Below, piece after piece: positions 15,456 to 24,700 of a DNA stretch of 64,000 nt. The translations under genes were made by a program, and so were the position numbers. Position 1 is the stretch's first letter; each line of letters begins with the position of its first letter. The notes under the pieces were generated by a model that did no database searches, was not told where the DNA came from, and worked only from the letters and a program-made list of their open reading frames with translations. This DNA comes from Gammaproteobacteria bacterium (GTDB lineage: Bacteria > Pseudomonadota > Gammaproteobacteria > Enterobacterales > Permianibacteraceae): contig JACPFT010000023.1 in the NCBI GenBank assembly GCA_016182845.1, positions 62,001-126,000 on the forward strand, written 5' to 3'.

Positions 15456-16874
15456 TTACTTCTTCCGCTGCGGCGGCAGGTCGGTGCAACTGCCCTCGAA
15501 AACTTCGACGGCGAAGGCGATGGATTCGCTCAGGGTCGGGTGGGCGTGGATGGTCAGGGCGATGTCTTCCGGATCGCAGCCCATCTCGATGGCGAGACCC
15601 AGTTCGCCGATCAGCTCGCCGGCGTTGACGCCGACGATGGCGCCGCCGATGACGCGGTGGGTCTTGTTGTCGAACAGGACCTTGGTGAAGCCCTCGGAGC
15701 GCGCCACCGACAGGGCGCGGCCGGAGGCGGCCCAGGGGAACTTGCCGACGCCGTAGTCGATGCCCTTCTCCTTCGCTTCCTTCTCGGTCAGGCCGACCCA
15801 GGCCACTTCCGGATCGGTGTAGGCGACGGCGGGGATGACCATGGGATCGAAGTAGTGCTTCTTGCCGGCGATGACTTCGGCTGCGACGCGGGCCTCGTTG
15901 GTGGCCTTGTGGGCCAGCATGGGCTGGCCGACCACGTCGCCGATGGCGTAGATGTGGGGCACGTTGGTGCGCAGCTGCTTGTCGACGGCGATGAAGCCGC
16001 GGGCATCGACGTTGACGCCGGCCTTCTCGGCGTCGATCTTCGCGCCGTTCGGGGCGCGGCCCACGGCGGACAGGATGGCGTCGTAGCGCTGCGGCTCGGC
16101 CGGGGCGTTCTTGCCCTCGAAGCTGACCCACAGGCCGTCGTCCTTGGCCTCGACCTTGACCACCTTGGTCTCCAGCATGATGGCTTCGTACTTCTTCTGG
16201 ACGTACTTGTGCAGGACCTGCACCACGTCCTTGTCGGCGGCCGGGATCAGCTGGTCGAACATTTCCACGACCGAGATCTTCGCGCCCAGGGCGCGGTAGA
16301 CGGTGGCCATTTCCAGGCCGATGATGCCGCCGCCCAGCACCAGCATGTGCTCGGGAACCTTCTTCAGCTCCAGGGCGCCGGTGGAGTCGAAGATGCGCTC
16401 GTCTTTCGGCAGGAAGGGCAGCGACACCGGCAGGGAGCCGACGGCGATGATGGCGTTGTCGAACTTGACGGTGGTCACGCCGGCCGGGCCTTCCACGGCG
16501 ATGGTGTTGGCGCCGGTGAACTTGCCATAGCCTTCCACGACGGTGACCTTACGGGCCTTGGCCATGCCGGCCACGCCCTTGGACAGGGTGCCGACGATGC
16601 CTTCCTTGTAGCTGCGCACCTTGTCCAAGTCGATGACCGGCTTGCCGAAGCTGATGCCGTGGTGGCTGGAGGCTTCCGCCTCGTCGATGATCTTGGCGCA
16701 GTGCAGCAGGGCCTTGGAGGGGATGCAACCCACGTTCAGGCAGACGCCGCCCAGGTTGGAGAAACGCTCGATCAGGACCACGTTCAGGCCCAGGTCGGCG
16801 GCGCGGAAGGCGGCGGTGTAACCGCCGGGGCCGCTACCCAGGACGACGACCTGGGCGGTGATTTCGTTGCTCAT
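15456..16874 (-). CDS. lpdA: Dihydrolipoyl dehydrogenase (E3)
   Basis: 472 residues. It reoxidises the dihydrolipoyl groups of the pyruvate dehydrogenase E2, passing electrons to NAD. FAD motif GSGPGGYTAA (13-22), redox disulfide C45/C50 in GGVCLNVGCIPSK, NAD motif LGGGIIGLE, and the C-terminal HAHPTLSE with the catalytic His-Glu pair. It lies downstream of aceF with a family-1 palindromic repeat between them, giving aceE-aceF-lpdA. The last 19 codons are duplicated at 11518-11578. Confidence 0.96.
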   Translation of the reverse strand: MSNEITAQVVVLGSGPGGYTAAFRAADLGLNVVLIERFSNLGGVCLNVGCIPSKALLHCAKIIDEAEASSHHGISFGKPVIDLDKVRSYKEGIVGTLSKGVAGMAKARKVTVVEGYGKFTGANTIAVEGPAGVTTVKFDNAIIAVGSLPVSLPFLPKDERIFDSTGALELKKVPEHMLVLGGGIIGLEMATVYRALGAKISVVEMFDQLIPAADKDVVQVLHKYVQKKYEAIMLETKVVKVEAKDDGLWVSFEGKNAPAEPQRYDAILSAVGRAPNGAKIDAEKAGVNVDARGFIAVDKQLRTNVPHIYAIGDVVGQPMLAHKATNEARVAAEVIAGKKHYFDPMVIPAVAYTDPEVAWVGLTEKEAKEKGIDYGVGKFPWAASGRALSVARSEGFTKVLFDNKTHRVIGGAIVGVNAGELIGELGLAIEMGCDPEDIALTIHAHPTLSESIAFAVEVFEGSCTDLPPQRKK

Positions 16875-16911
16875 TGTTAGCCTCGTATCTCAAAGGTTGG
16901 CTCGATGCCAC

Positions 16912-17012
16912 CCGTTCGTCCTGAGTAGCTGGCCGAACGGCCGGCGTATCGAAGGACCGCATAATGTGGCCCTTCGGTACGGCCGCTGACGCGGCCTACT
17001 CAGGGCGAACGG
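16912..17012. repeat. Palindromic intergenic repeat, family 1 (copy 3)
   Basis: Arms CCGTTCGTCCTGAGTAG (from 16912) and CCTACTCAGGGCGAACGG (ending 17012), with inner GTATCGAAG and CTTCGGTAC segments. It occupies the spacer between aceF and lpdA, where it may separate expression of E3 from E1-E2. Confidence 0.8.
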
Positions 17013-17052
17013 AAGAAGGGGTGCGCCCTGCGCGGCTCAAAACCGCGCGATC

Positions 17053-18693
17053 TTACAACAGGACGCGGCGTATGTCCGTCAGTATCCCGTTCAAATGGGT
17101 GATGAAGCGGGCCGCCACGGCGCCGTCGATGACCCGGTGATCGTAGGACAGGGACAGGGGCAGCATCAGGCGCGGCACAAACTGTGAACCGTCCCAGACC
17201 GGCTTCATGGCGGACTTGGACACGCCCAGGATGGCCACGTCGGGCCAGTTCACGATGGGCGTGAAGGCCGTGCCGCCGATGCCGCCCAGGGACGAAATCG
17301 TGAAGCACGAGCCCTGCATGGCGTCTGCGCCCAGCTTCTTCTCGCGGGCCTTGACCGAGATCTCGGCCAGCTCGGCGGCCAGCTCGAACACGCTCTTCCG
17401 GTCCACGTCGCGCACCACCGGCACCACCAGGCCGTCCGGGGTGTCCACGGCCACGCCGATATGGAAGTACTTCTTGAGGATCAGGTTCTCGCCGTCCGGC
17501 GCCAGGCTGGCGTTGAAGCTCGGGAAGGCGGCCAGGGACTTGGCCACGGCCTTCATCAGGAAGATCAGCGGGGTGATCTTCAGGCCCTTCTTGTCGGCCT
17601 CGGCCTTCAGGGACTGGCGGAAGGCCTCCAGCTCGGTGATGTCCGCCTCGTCGAACTGGGTGACGTGGGGGATCATCGCGGCATTGCGCTGCAGATTGAC
17701 CGAGGAGATCTTCTGGATGCGCGTCAGGGGCTTGGATTCCACCGCGCCGAACTTGGCGAAATCGATCTTGGGCAGTTCCGGGAAGCTGAAGCCCGTGCCG
17801 CCCGAAGCCGCCGTGGCCTTGGGCCGGGACAGCTCGAACTTGACGTAGCTCTGCACGTCCTCCTTGAGGATGCGGCCCTTGGGGCCCGTTCCCTTGACCT
17901 TGGACAGATCGACGCCGAATTCGCGGGCCAGACGGCGGATCACGGGGCTGGCATGCACCAGGCCGCCACGGGCACGCTCGCCCATGCCGGCCACGTCGGC
18001 GACCGGAGCCGGACGGCTGGCGACAGGAACCGGGGCGGAGGCGGCGGCTGGTACAGAAGCCGGAACTGGCGCGGCAACAGCGGCCGGAGCGACAGCAGCA
18101 CCGACGCTCTCCACCAGGGCGATCAGATCGCCCATGGAGACCTTGTCGCCGACCTTGAGGCTCACACTCTTGACCGTGCCGGCGAAGGGCGCGGGCACTT
18201 CCATGGTGGCCTTGTCGGTTTCCAGGGTCATCAGCGGCGCGTCCTTGGCGATGACGTCGCCGGCCTTGATGGCCAGCTCGATGACGTCCACGCCCTTGGC
18301 GTCGCCAATATCGGGCACGCGCACTTCGCGCAGCTCGGGCACGCCGACAGCCACCGGGGCCGCGACCGTGGGAGCCGGTGCGGGAGCAGCGGCGACCGGT
18401 GCTGGGGCAGCGATCGGCGCCGGAGCGGCCACAGGCGCGGCGGCCGTGCTCTCGCCCGCCTCCTCCACCAGGGCTATCAGATCGCCCTTGGACAGCTTGT
18501 CGCCCAGCTTGATCTTCCATTCCTTGACCGTGCCGGTGAAGGGCGCGGGCACTTCCATGGTCGCCTTGTCGGACTCCAGGGTCAGCAGGGAGCCGTCTTT
18601 TTCCACCGACTCGCCCGCCTGCACCAGGATCTCGATGACATCGACGCCGCTGACATCGCCGATATCGGGCACGAAAACTTCTTTGATGGCCAT
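17053..18693 (-). CDS. aceF: Pyruvate dehydrogenase complex dihydrolipoyl acetyltransferase (E2)
   Basis: 546 residues. Two lipoyl domains (about 1-77 and 121-197) carry lipoylation lysines K43 and K161 in DKATMEVP. Ala/Pro-rich swinging linkers follow each domain. Next come the peripheral subunit-binding domain ([20 protein letters not shown], about 245-285) and the catalytic core ending with [10 protein letters not shown] (His near 519). It accepts acetyl groups from E1 and makes acetyl-CoA. Twelve bases downstream of aceE; the two form one transcription unit. Confidence 0.96.
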   Translation of the reverse strand: MAIKEVFVPDIGDVSGVDVIEILVQAGESVEKDGSLLTLESDKATMEVPAPFTGTVKEWKIKLGDKLSKGDLIALVEEAGESTAAAPVAAPAPIAAPAPVAAAPAPAPTVAAPVAVGVPELREVRVPDIGDAKGVDVIELAIKAGDVIAKDAPLMTLETDKATMEVPAPFAGTVKSVSLKVGDKVSMGDLIALVESVGAAVAPAAVAAPVPASVPAAASAPVPVASRPAPVADVAGMGERARGGLVHASPVIRRLAREFGVDLSKVKGTGPKGRILKEDVQSYVKFELSRPKATAASGGTGFSFPELPKIDFAKFGAVESKPLTRIQKISSVNLQRNAAMIPHVTQFDEADITELEAFRQSLKAEADKKGLKITPLIFLMKAVAKSLAAFPSFNASLAPDGENLILKKYFHIGVAVDTPDGLVVPVVRDVDRKSVFELAAELAEISVKAREKKLGADAMQGSCFTISSLGGIGGTAFTPIVNWPDVAILGVSKSAMKPVWDGSQFVPRLMLPLSLSYDHRVIDGAVAARFITHLNGILTDIRRVLL

Positions 18694-18705
18694 GCTTCGC
18701 GCTCC

Positions 18706-21378
18706 TTAGACCGTCACCGGGTTCGGCTTGTCGGCGTCGATGCCGTATTGCTTGATGGCTTCCGCCACGACCTTCTTGTCCAGCTCGCCGCGCTTGGCCA
18801 GGGCCGAGAGCGCCGCCACCACCACGTAGTAGCGGTCCACCTCGAAGAAGCGGCGCAGGTTGGCGCGGCTGTCCGAGCGGCCGAAGCCGTCGGTGCCCAG
18901 GACCACGTAATCGGTGGGCACGTACTCGCGGATCTGGTCGGCGAAACTGCGAATATAGTCGGTGGCGGCGATGACCGGGCCTTCGGCCTGGCCCAGGCAC
19001 TGGGTCACGTAGGGGACGCGCGGCTTCTTGGCGTCTGGATGCAGCATGTTCCAGCGCGCCGCGTCGCGGCCCTCGCGGGCCAGCTCGTTGAAGCTGGTGG
19101 CGCTCCAGATGTCCGAGGCGATGCCCCAGTCGGCGGCCAGGAGGGCGGCAGCCTCTTCCACTTCGCGCAGGATGGCGCCGCAGCCCATGAGCTGAACCCG
19201 CTTGGCCTTCTTGGCCGCTTCCACCGAACGCAGCAGATACAGCCCCTTGACGATGCCCTCCTCCGCTCCCTTGGGCAGTTCGCCGTGGGGGTAGTTCTCG
19301 TTCAGGGTGGTGATGTAATAGAACACGTTCTCCTGGCGCGCGCCGTACATGCGCTCCAGGCCGTCGTGGACGATCACCGCCAGCTCGTAAGCATAGGTCG
19401 GGTCGTAGGTGACGCAGTTGGGGATGGTGCCGGCCATGATATGGCTATGGCCGTCCTCGTGCTGCAGGCCTTCGCCGTTCAGGGTGGTACGGCCCGAAGT
19501 CGCCCCCAGCAGGAAGCCCCGGCAGCGCATATCGCCGGCGGCCCAGGCCAGGTCGCCGATACGCTGAAAGCCGAACATGGAATAGAAGATGTAGAAGGGG
19601 ATCATGGGCAGGTTGTTGGTGCTGTAGGACGTGCCCGCCGCGATCCAGGACGACATGGCGCCGGCCTCGTTGATGCCCTCCTCCAGGATCTGGCCCTTCT
19701 TGTCCTCGCGGTAGTACATGACCTGATCGGAGTCCACCGGGGTGTAGCGCTGGCCCACCGAGGAATAGATGCCCAGCTGGCGGAACATGCCTTCCATGCC
19801 GAAGGTGCGCGCCTCGTCGGGGACGATGGGCACGATGCGGCCGCCTATCGCTTTATCTTTTACCAACACATTGAGCGCGCGCACAAAGGCCATGGTGGTG
19901 GAATTCTCGCGGCCTTCCGAGGATTTCAGCACGGCGTCGAAGGCCTTCAGCGGCGGGATTTCCAGCATGGCCGACTCGCGGCGGCGGGCCGGCAGGCAGC
20001 CGCCCAGGGCCGCGCGGCGCTCGCGCAGATAGGTCATTTCCGGACTGTCCTCGGCCGGCTTGTACAGCGGCAGCTCGGCCAGCTTGTCGTCCGGGACGGG
20101 CACGTTGAAGCGATCGCGGAAGTGCTTCAAGGCCTCCAGGTCCATCTTCTTGACCTGGTGGGCGATGTTCTTGCCCTCGCCCGAGGCGCCCATGCCATAG
20201 CCCTTGACGGTCTTGGCGAGGATGACGGTGGGCTGGCCCTTGTGGTTAGTGGCCGCCTGGTAGGCCGCGAAGACCTTGAGCGGGTCATGGCCGCCGCGAT
20301 TCAAACGCCAAATGTCCTCGTCGGACATATTGGCCACCATGGCCTTGGTGTCCGGGTGCTTGCCGAAGAAATGCTCGCGGGTGTACTTGCCGCCCTGGGC
20401 CTTGTAGTTCTGGTACTCGCCGTCGACGGTCTCTTCCATGATCTTGAGCAGGGCGCCGCTGGCGTCGCGGGCCAGCAGCGGGTCCCAGTAGCGGCCCCAG
20501 ATCACCTTGATGACGTTCCAGCCGGCGCCGCGGAAATCGGCCTCCAGTTCCTGGATGATCTTGCCGTTACCGCGCACCGGACCGTCCAGGCGCTGCAGGT
20601 TGCAGTTGACCACGAACACCAGGTTGTCCAGGCCCTCGCGGCCGGCCAGGGAAATCGCGCCAAGAGACTCGGGTTCATCCATTTCCCCGTCGCCCATAAA
20701 GGCCCAGACCTTGCGGCCCTCGGTGTCGGCCAGCTGGCGGTCCTGCAGGTAGCGCAGGAAGCGTGCCTGATAGATGGCCTGCAGCGGCCCCAGGCCCATG
20801 GACACGGTGGGGAACTGCCAGAAATCCGGCATCAGCCAGGGATGGGGATAGGAGGACAGGCCCTGGCCGTCCACTTCCTGGCGGAAGTTGTTGAGCTGGT
20901 CCTCGGAGATGCGGCCTTCCAGGTAGGCGCGGGCGTAGATGCCCGGGCTGCAATGGCCCTGGATGTACAGCAGATCGCCGCCGTTCTTGAACTCCGGACC
21001 CTTGAAGAAGTGGTTGAAGCCCACGTCGTAGAGCGTCGCCGCCGAGGCGAAGGAGGACAGATGGCCGCCCAGCTCCAGGTCCTTCTTGGAACCGCGCAGC
21101 ACCATGGCGATGGCATTCCAGCGGATGATGGCGCGGATGCGGGTCTCCAGGGTGTCGTCGCCGGGCATGTTCGGTTCCATGCTGGGCGGGATGGTGTTCA
21201 CATAGGCGGTGGTCGCCGTATAGGGCAGGTTCACGCCGGTGCGGCGGGCCTTGTCGATGAGTTTTTCCAGGATGTAATGGGCACGTTCGCCGCCTTCGGC
21301 GTTGATCACGGCCTCCAGGGCCTCCAGCCATTCCTGGGTTTCTTGGGAATCGATATCGGGTAATTTATGCTGGGACAT
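18706..21378 (-). CDS. aceE: Pyruvate dehydrogenase E1, homodimeric
   Basis: 890 residues, full length for the homodimeric E1. Thiamine-diphosphate-dependent decarboxylation of pyruvate and reductive acetylation of E2 lipoyl groups. Visible: GHCSPGIYARAYLEGR, the ThDP/Mg motif GDGEMDEPES with downstream NCNLQRLDGPVRGN, and the C-terminal VLGTDGFGRSD. ATG 21378 (MSQHKLPDIDSQETQEW) has AGGAT upstream; earlier in-frame codons are in the AT-rich leader. First gene of aceE-aceF(-lpdA). Confidence 0.97.
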   Translation of the reverse strand: MSQHKLPDIDSQETQEWLEALEAVINAEGGERAHYILEKLIDKARRTGVNLPYTATTAYVNTIPPSMEPNMPGDDTLETRIRAIIRWNAIAMVLRGSKKDLELGGHLSSFASAATLYDVGFNHFFKGPEFKNGGDLLYIQGHCSPGIYARAYLEGRISEDQLNNFRQEVDGQGLSSYPHPWLMPDFWQFPTVSMGLGPLQAIYQARFLRYLQDRQLADTEGRKVWAFMGDGEMDEPESLGAISLAGREGLDNLVFVVNCNLQRLDGPVRGNGKIIQELEADFRGAGWNVIKVIWGRYWDPLLARDASGALLKIMEETVDGEYQNYKAQGGKYTREHFFGKHPDTKAMVANMSDEDIWRLNRGGHDPLKVFAAYQAATNHKGQPTVILAKTVKGYGMGASGEGKNIAHQVKKMDLEALKHFRDRFNVPVPDDKLAELPLYKPAEDSPEMTYLRERRAALGGCLPARRRESAMLEIPPLKAFDAVLKSSEGRENSTTMAFVRALNVLVKDKAIGGRIVPIVPDEARTFGMEGMFRQLGIYSSVGQRYTPVDSDQVMYYREDKKGQILEEGINEAGAMSSWIAAGTSYSTNNLPMIPFYIFYSMFGFQRIGDLAWAAGDMRCRGFLLGATSGRTTLNGEGLQHEDGHSHIMAGTIPNCVTYDPTYAYELAVIVHDGLERMYGARQENVFYYITTLNENYPHGELPKGAEEGIVKGLYLLRSVEAAKKAKRVQLMGCGAILREVEEAAALLAADWGIASDIWSATSFNELAREGRDAARWNMLHPDAKKPRVPYVTQCLGQAEGPVIAATDYIRSFADQIREYVPTDYVVLGTDGFGRSDSRANLRRFFEVDRYYVVVAALSALAKRGELDKKVVAEAIKQYGIDADKPNPVTV

Positions 21379-21648
21379 GATGCATCCTATGGACTGCGGC
21401 TTGACCAGTGTTCGTCTCACGTCGACGTATACTGCTTTAGTCGAGCTCGGCGTGTTGCGCCAACCCGAACTGATGGGTAGCGAGCATGGAGCTGCCGCCA
21501 ATGATAGCAGACCAAAATGCTAAGGAAAGCATCACTTTATGCAAAGATAATTAAAACATTCGTATAAATTGACATATTTATCTGATTATTACTCTAAAAG
21601 CAGCATTTTTATCCAAATCACATATTTCTCCCCCTAAAAATCCTCGAG
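21379..21648 (-). promoter_or_regulatory. aceE upstream region with a strongly AT-rich block
   Basis: Gene-free leader and promoter region of the pyruvate dehydrogenase operon. Bases about 21525-21645 are extremely A/T-rich in an otherwise GC-rich window, with runs such as TAATTAAAACATT and TTGACATATTTATC. I see no convincing PdhR-type operator and cannot fix the -35/-10 elements. An AT-rich block of this kind could bind an H-NS/MvaT-type protein, one of which is encoded at 39165-39530. Confidence 0.5.
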
Positions 21649-21703
21649 CGCACCGCGAAACCGGCGCAAGCCCCGCCCGTCATGCCGGATAGCCGCACAA
21701 AAA

Positions 21704-21730
21704 CAAACGGCCCGCATCGCGGGCCGTTTG
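21704..21730 (-). terminator. Strong intrinsic terminator
   Basis: Perfect 12-base stem CAAACGGCCCGC / GCGGGCCGTTTG with a three-base ATC loop, followed on the minus strand by TTTTTG. It ends the large secreted-protein gene 27 bases past its stop. Confidence 0.9.
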
Positions 21731-21757
21731 CTTCGGTCATCCCTGACCCGGAGCGCC

Positions 21758-24700
21758 TCAGCGGGCGTTCTGCTTCCGGCGAGCCAGGCTGACGCCGGCC
21801 GCGGCCAGCAACAGACCCAGCCCGAAGGAGCCGCCACCGCCCTTCTTGTCGTCGCTGGTAATGGTCACGTTGGCAACGGTCTGATCGCCCAGCTTGGCCG
21901 GCGAAGACGCATTGCTCAGGACCACGGAGAAGCTCTCCACGGCCTCCACATCACCGTCGTTGGTGATGGTGACTTCGACGGTCTTCGCACCGGCCTCGCC
22001 ATCCGCCCAGGACAGGTCCGCGGACAGAGCCGCGAAGTCGCTGGAGGTCGCCGTACCGGCCAGGGTGGCGACATGCACGGTCACGGCGCCGTCGCTGCCG
22101 CCGCTGCGGTTGACGGTGAGCACGGCCTTGCCGGCGCTTTCCTGAACGTCAAGCCGCACCACGCTTAGGCTCAGGGCGCCGCCATCGGTCTTGTCGGCAA
22201 TCTTGACGATGGTCAGCTCGTCGTCGATCTGCGCACCACCCGTGGCTTCGGACAGACGCACCAGCAAGGACTCGGAGCCTTCCAGGAGCGCATCGCGGTT
22301 TAGCTGAACCGTAATGGTCTTGGCTGCCGTGTCTTCGTCGGCCCAAGTCAGCGTGCCCTCAGCGGCCACGAAATCGTCACCCGCCGTGGCGGTGTCATTC
22401 GCCAACGCATAGTGCACGCTGATTTCACCATCGCCGCCATCGGTGCGAGTCACGCTTAGGGTCAGCTCGGCATTTTCGTCGCCGGTGTATTCACTGGTTT
22501 CGAAGCGCAGATGGCCGGGCAAGCGCTCGCGCACGGTGAAATTCACCGGCACGCTCAGATTGCCGTAAGGGGTCTGGTTCTTCACCACGAGTTGCGCCGA
22601 GTAGTTGCCCACCGGCAGATCGACCGCCGAGACGTCCAAGCTCAAGTCTTGGTTCGCGCCGACGGCCAGCTCGCCTTCACCCGGCGTGGCAGTCAACCAG
22701 GTGATGTCCTTCCAGGCACAGACGCCGGTCTCGCCCGATTCGACTTCCAGCACGCTCTTGGTCTGCTGCTCCACCATCCACAGATGGCCGGCACAGTCTA
22801 TCTCCAGACCGGACTGGCCGCTGCCGCCCATATCCTCGACATTGAAGCCGCCGACGACCGCATAGTCGTCGTTGACGTCGAGGACATAAGTGTCCAGGCC
22901 CTTGTCGGCATTAGCCATGACGAACAGATGCCCGGTGCCCGGGTTGTAAGCCAGGCCGGCGACGGCCAAGCCTACCGTACGCTGAGCCAGGATCTCGCCG
23001 CTGCGGTTGAAGCGCACGATATTGGTGTCGTTCCAGGAACCCGAGAAGAAGGTGTCGGTGACCGGATCGTAGGCCAGACCGCGCTGGGAGGCGCCGAAGG
23101 CCGGGCAGATCGTGTTGCCGGTGGGCACCTTGTCGGCCAGAGACAACTCGTGGATGCAGTTGTCGCCGCCGACGTTCACCTGCCACAGCGTGCCGTTGCG
23201 ATCGTCATAGGCCATATCGGCTGCGAAAGTACTGACCCAGGAGCTGGTGTCGATGGTCTCGCCAGTATTGGTGCCGTCGGGCAGGAAGCGGTAGTCCAGA
23301 TCGTCGCCGCCACCGGCGCCGATATTGCCCAACCACAGATCGCCGCTCTCACGGTTCACACCCAGGCCCCAGGCGTAGGCCAGGTTGGTGGGCCAGGAGC
23401 TCAGCACCTCGCCACCGGCCAGGACAGGCACGGCCGGCGGATTGTAGATGCGCAGGCCGGAAACCACATCGCTCAGCTTCTTGGGCGCGGCCAAGCGGTT
23501 GCTCGGATCGCGGTGAGCGTCGGGAGTCACGGCTTGCACCGGCGCATTGAGCTCGAACAGCGTGAAATCGGCGGTAGCCGTACCGGTGTTGCTCAGCGCG
23601 AACGCCGGGTGGCCCTGCTTACCCTGGGCCACCGTGATGTCGATGCTCTCGCCGGACAGCGCGAGGCGGCCGGCCTTGAGCGCCACCGAGGTTTCCACCG
23701 CCGTATCGGCGATTACCGACACGGTGGCGGCGCCGGCTTCGTAGCCGCTCGCGGACAGGTTCAGCGTGCGCTCGCCGACCGGGGCGAACAGGATGAACAG
23801 GCCGTCATCGCGGTTCTCGTCTTCCGGCGTCGCCATGGAACTCGTGCTCAGCACGTCGCTCACGACCGCCTCATTGAGCGCCAGCTCGGTATTGGCATCG
23901 CGCACGGTGCCGACCACCAGGCCGCCAGGCTGGGCGACGCAGCCGGAACCCTGGATCTCGACGTCATCGATCTGCGCCCACCAATCCCAGGGAGCCCCGA
24001 CCTCATTGGTGCCGTAATGCCAGCGCAGGCGGAAGCTGGTGGCGCCGGACATGAAGGCGCCCAGATCCACGGAGACGCTCTCACCGAGATGATTGGAATG
24101 CCAGTCGGAGACATTGGTCCAGGCGCCGCCATCGACGCTGATGTCCAGAGCCAGGTAGTCCAGACCACTGTACTGGCGGAAATCGGCCTTGTAGAGCAGG
24201 GTCGTGGACGGCAGGCCGGCGACGGCGATATCGCCCGTGATCAGGGAGGTGTCGTAAGCTTTGGTGCCCGAGGCATCGCTGTCGGCGGTGGCGGAGAGGC
24301 CGGAGCCGCCGGTCCGGTTGGGCCGGCCATAGTCCTCGTTGGTCTTCCACACTACGCCATTGCCGGCCTCGTCGGTCACGGTCCAGCCGGCGGGAATGCC
24401 GTTCTCGAAGTTTTCCGCCAGGCCGTTCATCCCTTGACCGGGCGCCGAGCAGGAGTCGTCGCCGCTGAGCGCGAAGTCTTCCGAACCGGGCGTGGCCGAG
24501 GCGAACTCGACGGTGCGCGACATGCCGGCATAACCTGCGAGCGCCGGCTGCACCGTGAACTCGTACGGCCAGTCCTGGAACAGCTGCAGGGTATACTCGC
24601 CGGTCACCGGGTTGGTGAAGGCCTTGATCTCGGGAGCCAGCTCGGCGGCGACGCTCAGCTTGGCGTACAGCGGCCAGCCGTGGCCGGCGCCGTCCTTCAC

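Larger units (their letters stand above)
11516..15518. mobile_element. Inserted island of about 3.9 kb bounded by duplicated lpdA 3' ends
   Basis: The left boundary (11516-11578) and the right boundary (the lpdA 3' end, from 15454) share about 63 bases with three mismatches, all at synonymous third positions. Between them are remnants of IS3, IS4-like and IS256 elements and the algJ/algI pair. The algJ part is clearly lower in GC than its surroundings. This looks like foreign DNA joined at the lpdA 3' end, keeping lpdA intact and pushing its old 3' tail and terminator 3.9 kb away. No integrase is present, so the mechanism is unknown. Confidence 0.6.

Noticed and set aside
15390-16880. Plus-strand frame of 496 codons antisense to lpdA
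   Set aside because: Shadow of lpdA; Gly/Val/Asp/His-rich with no recognisable protein features.
17461-21363. A 1300-codon open frame on the plus strand, antisense to aceF and aceE
   Set aside because: His/Gly/Val/Gln-rich translation with no domain; it is the reverse-frame shadow of strongly codon-biased high-GC genes. The minus-strand genes are unmistakable.
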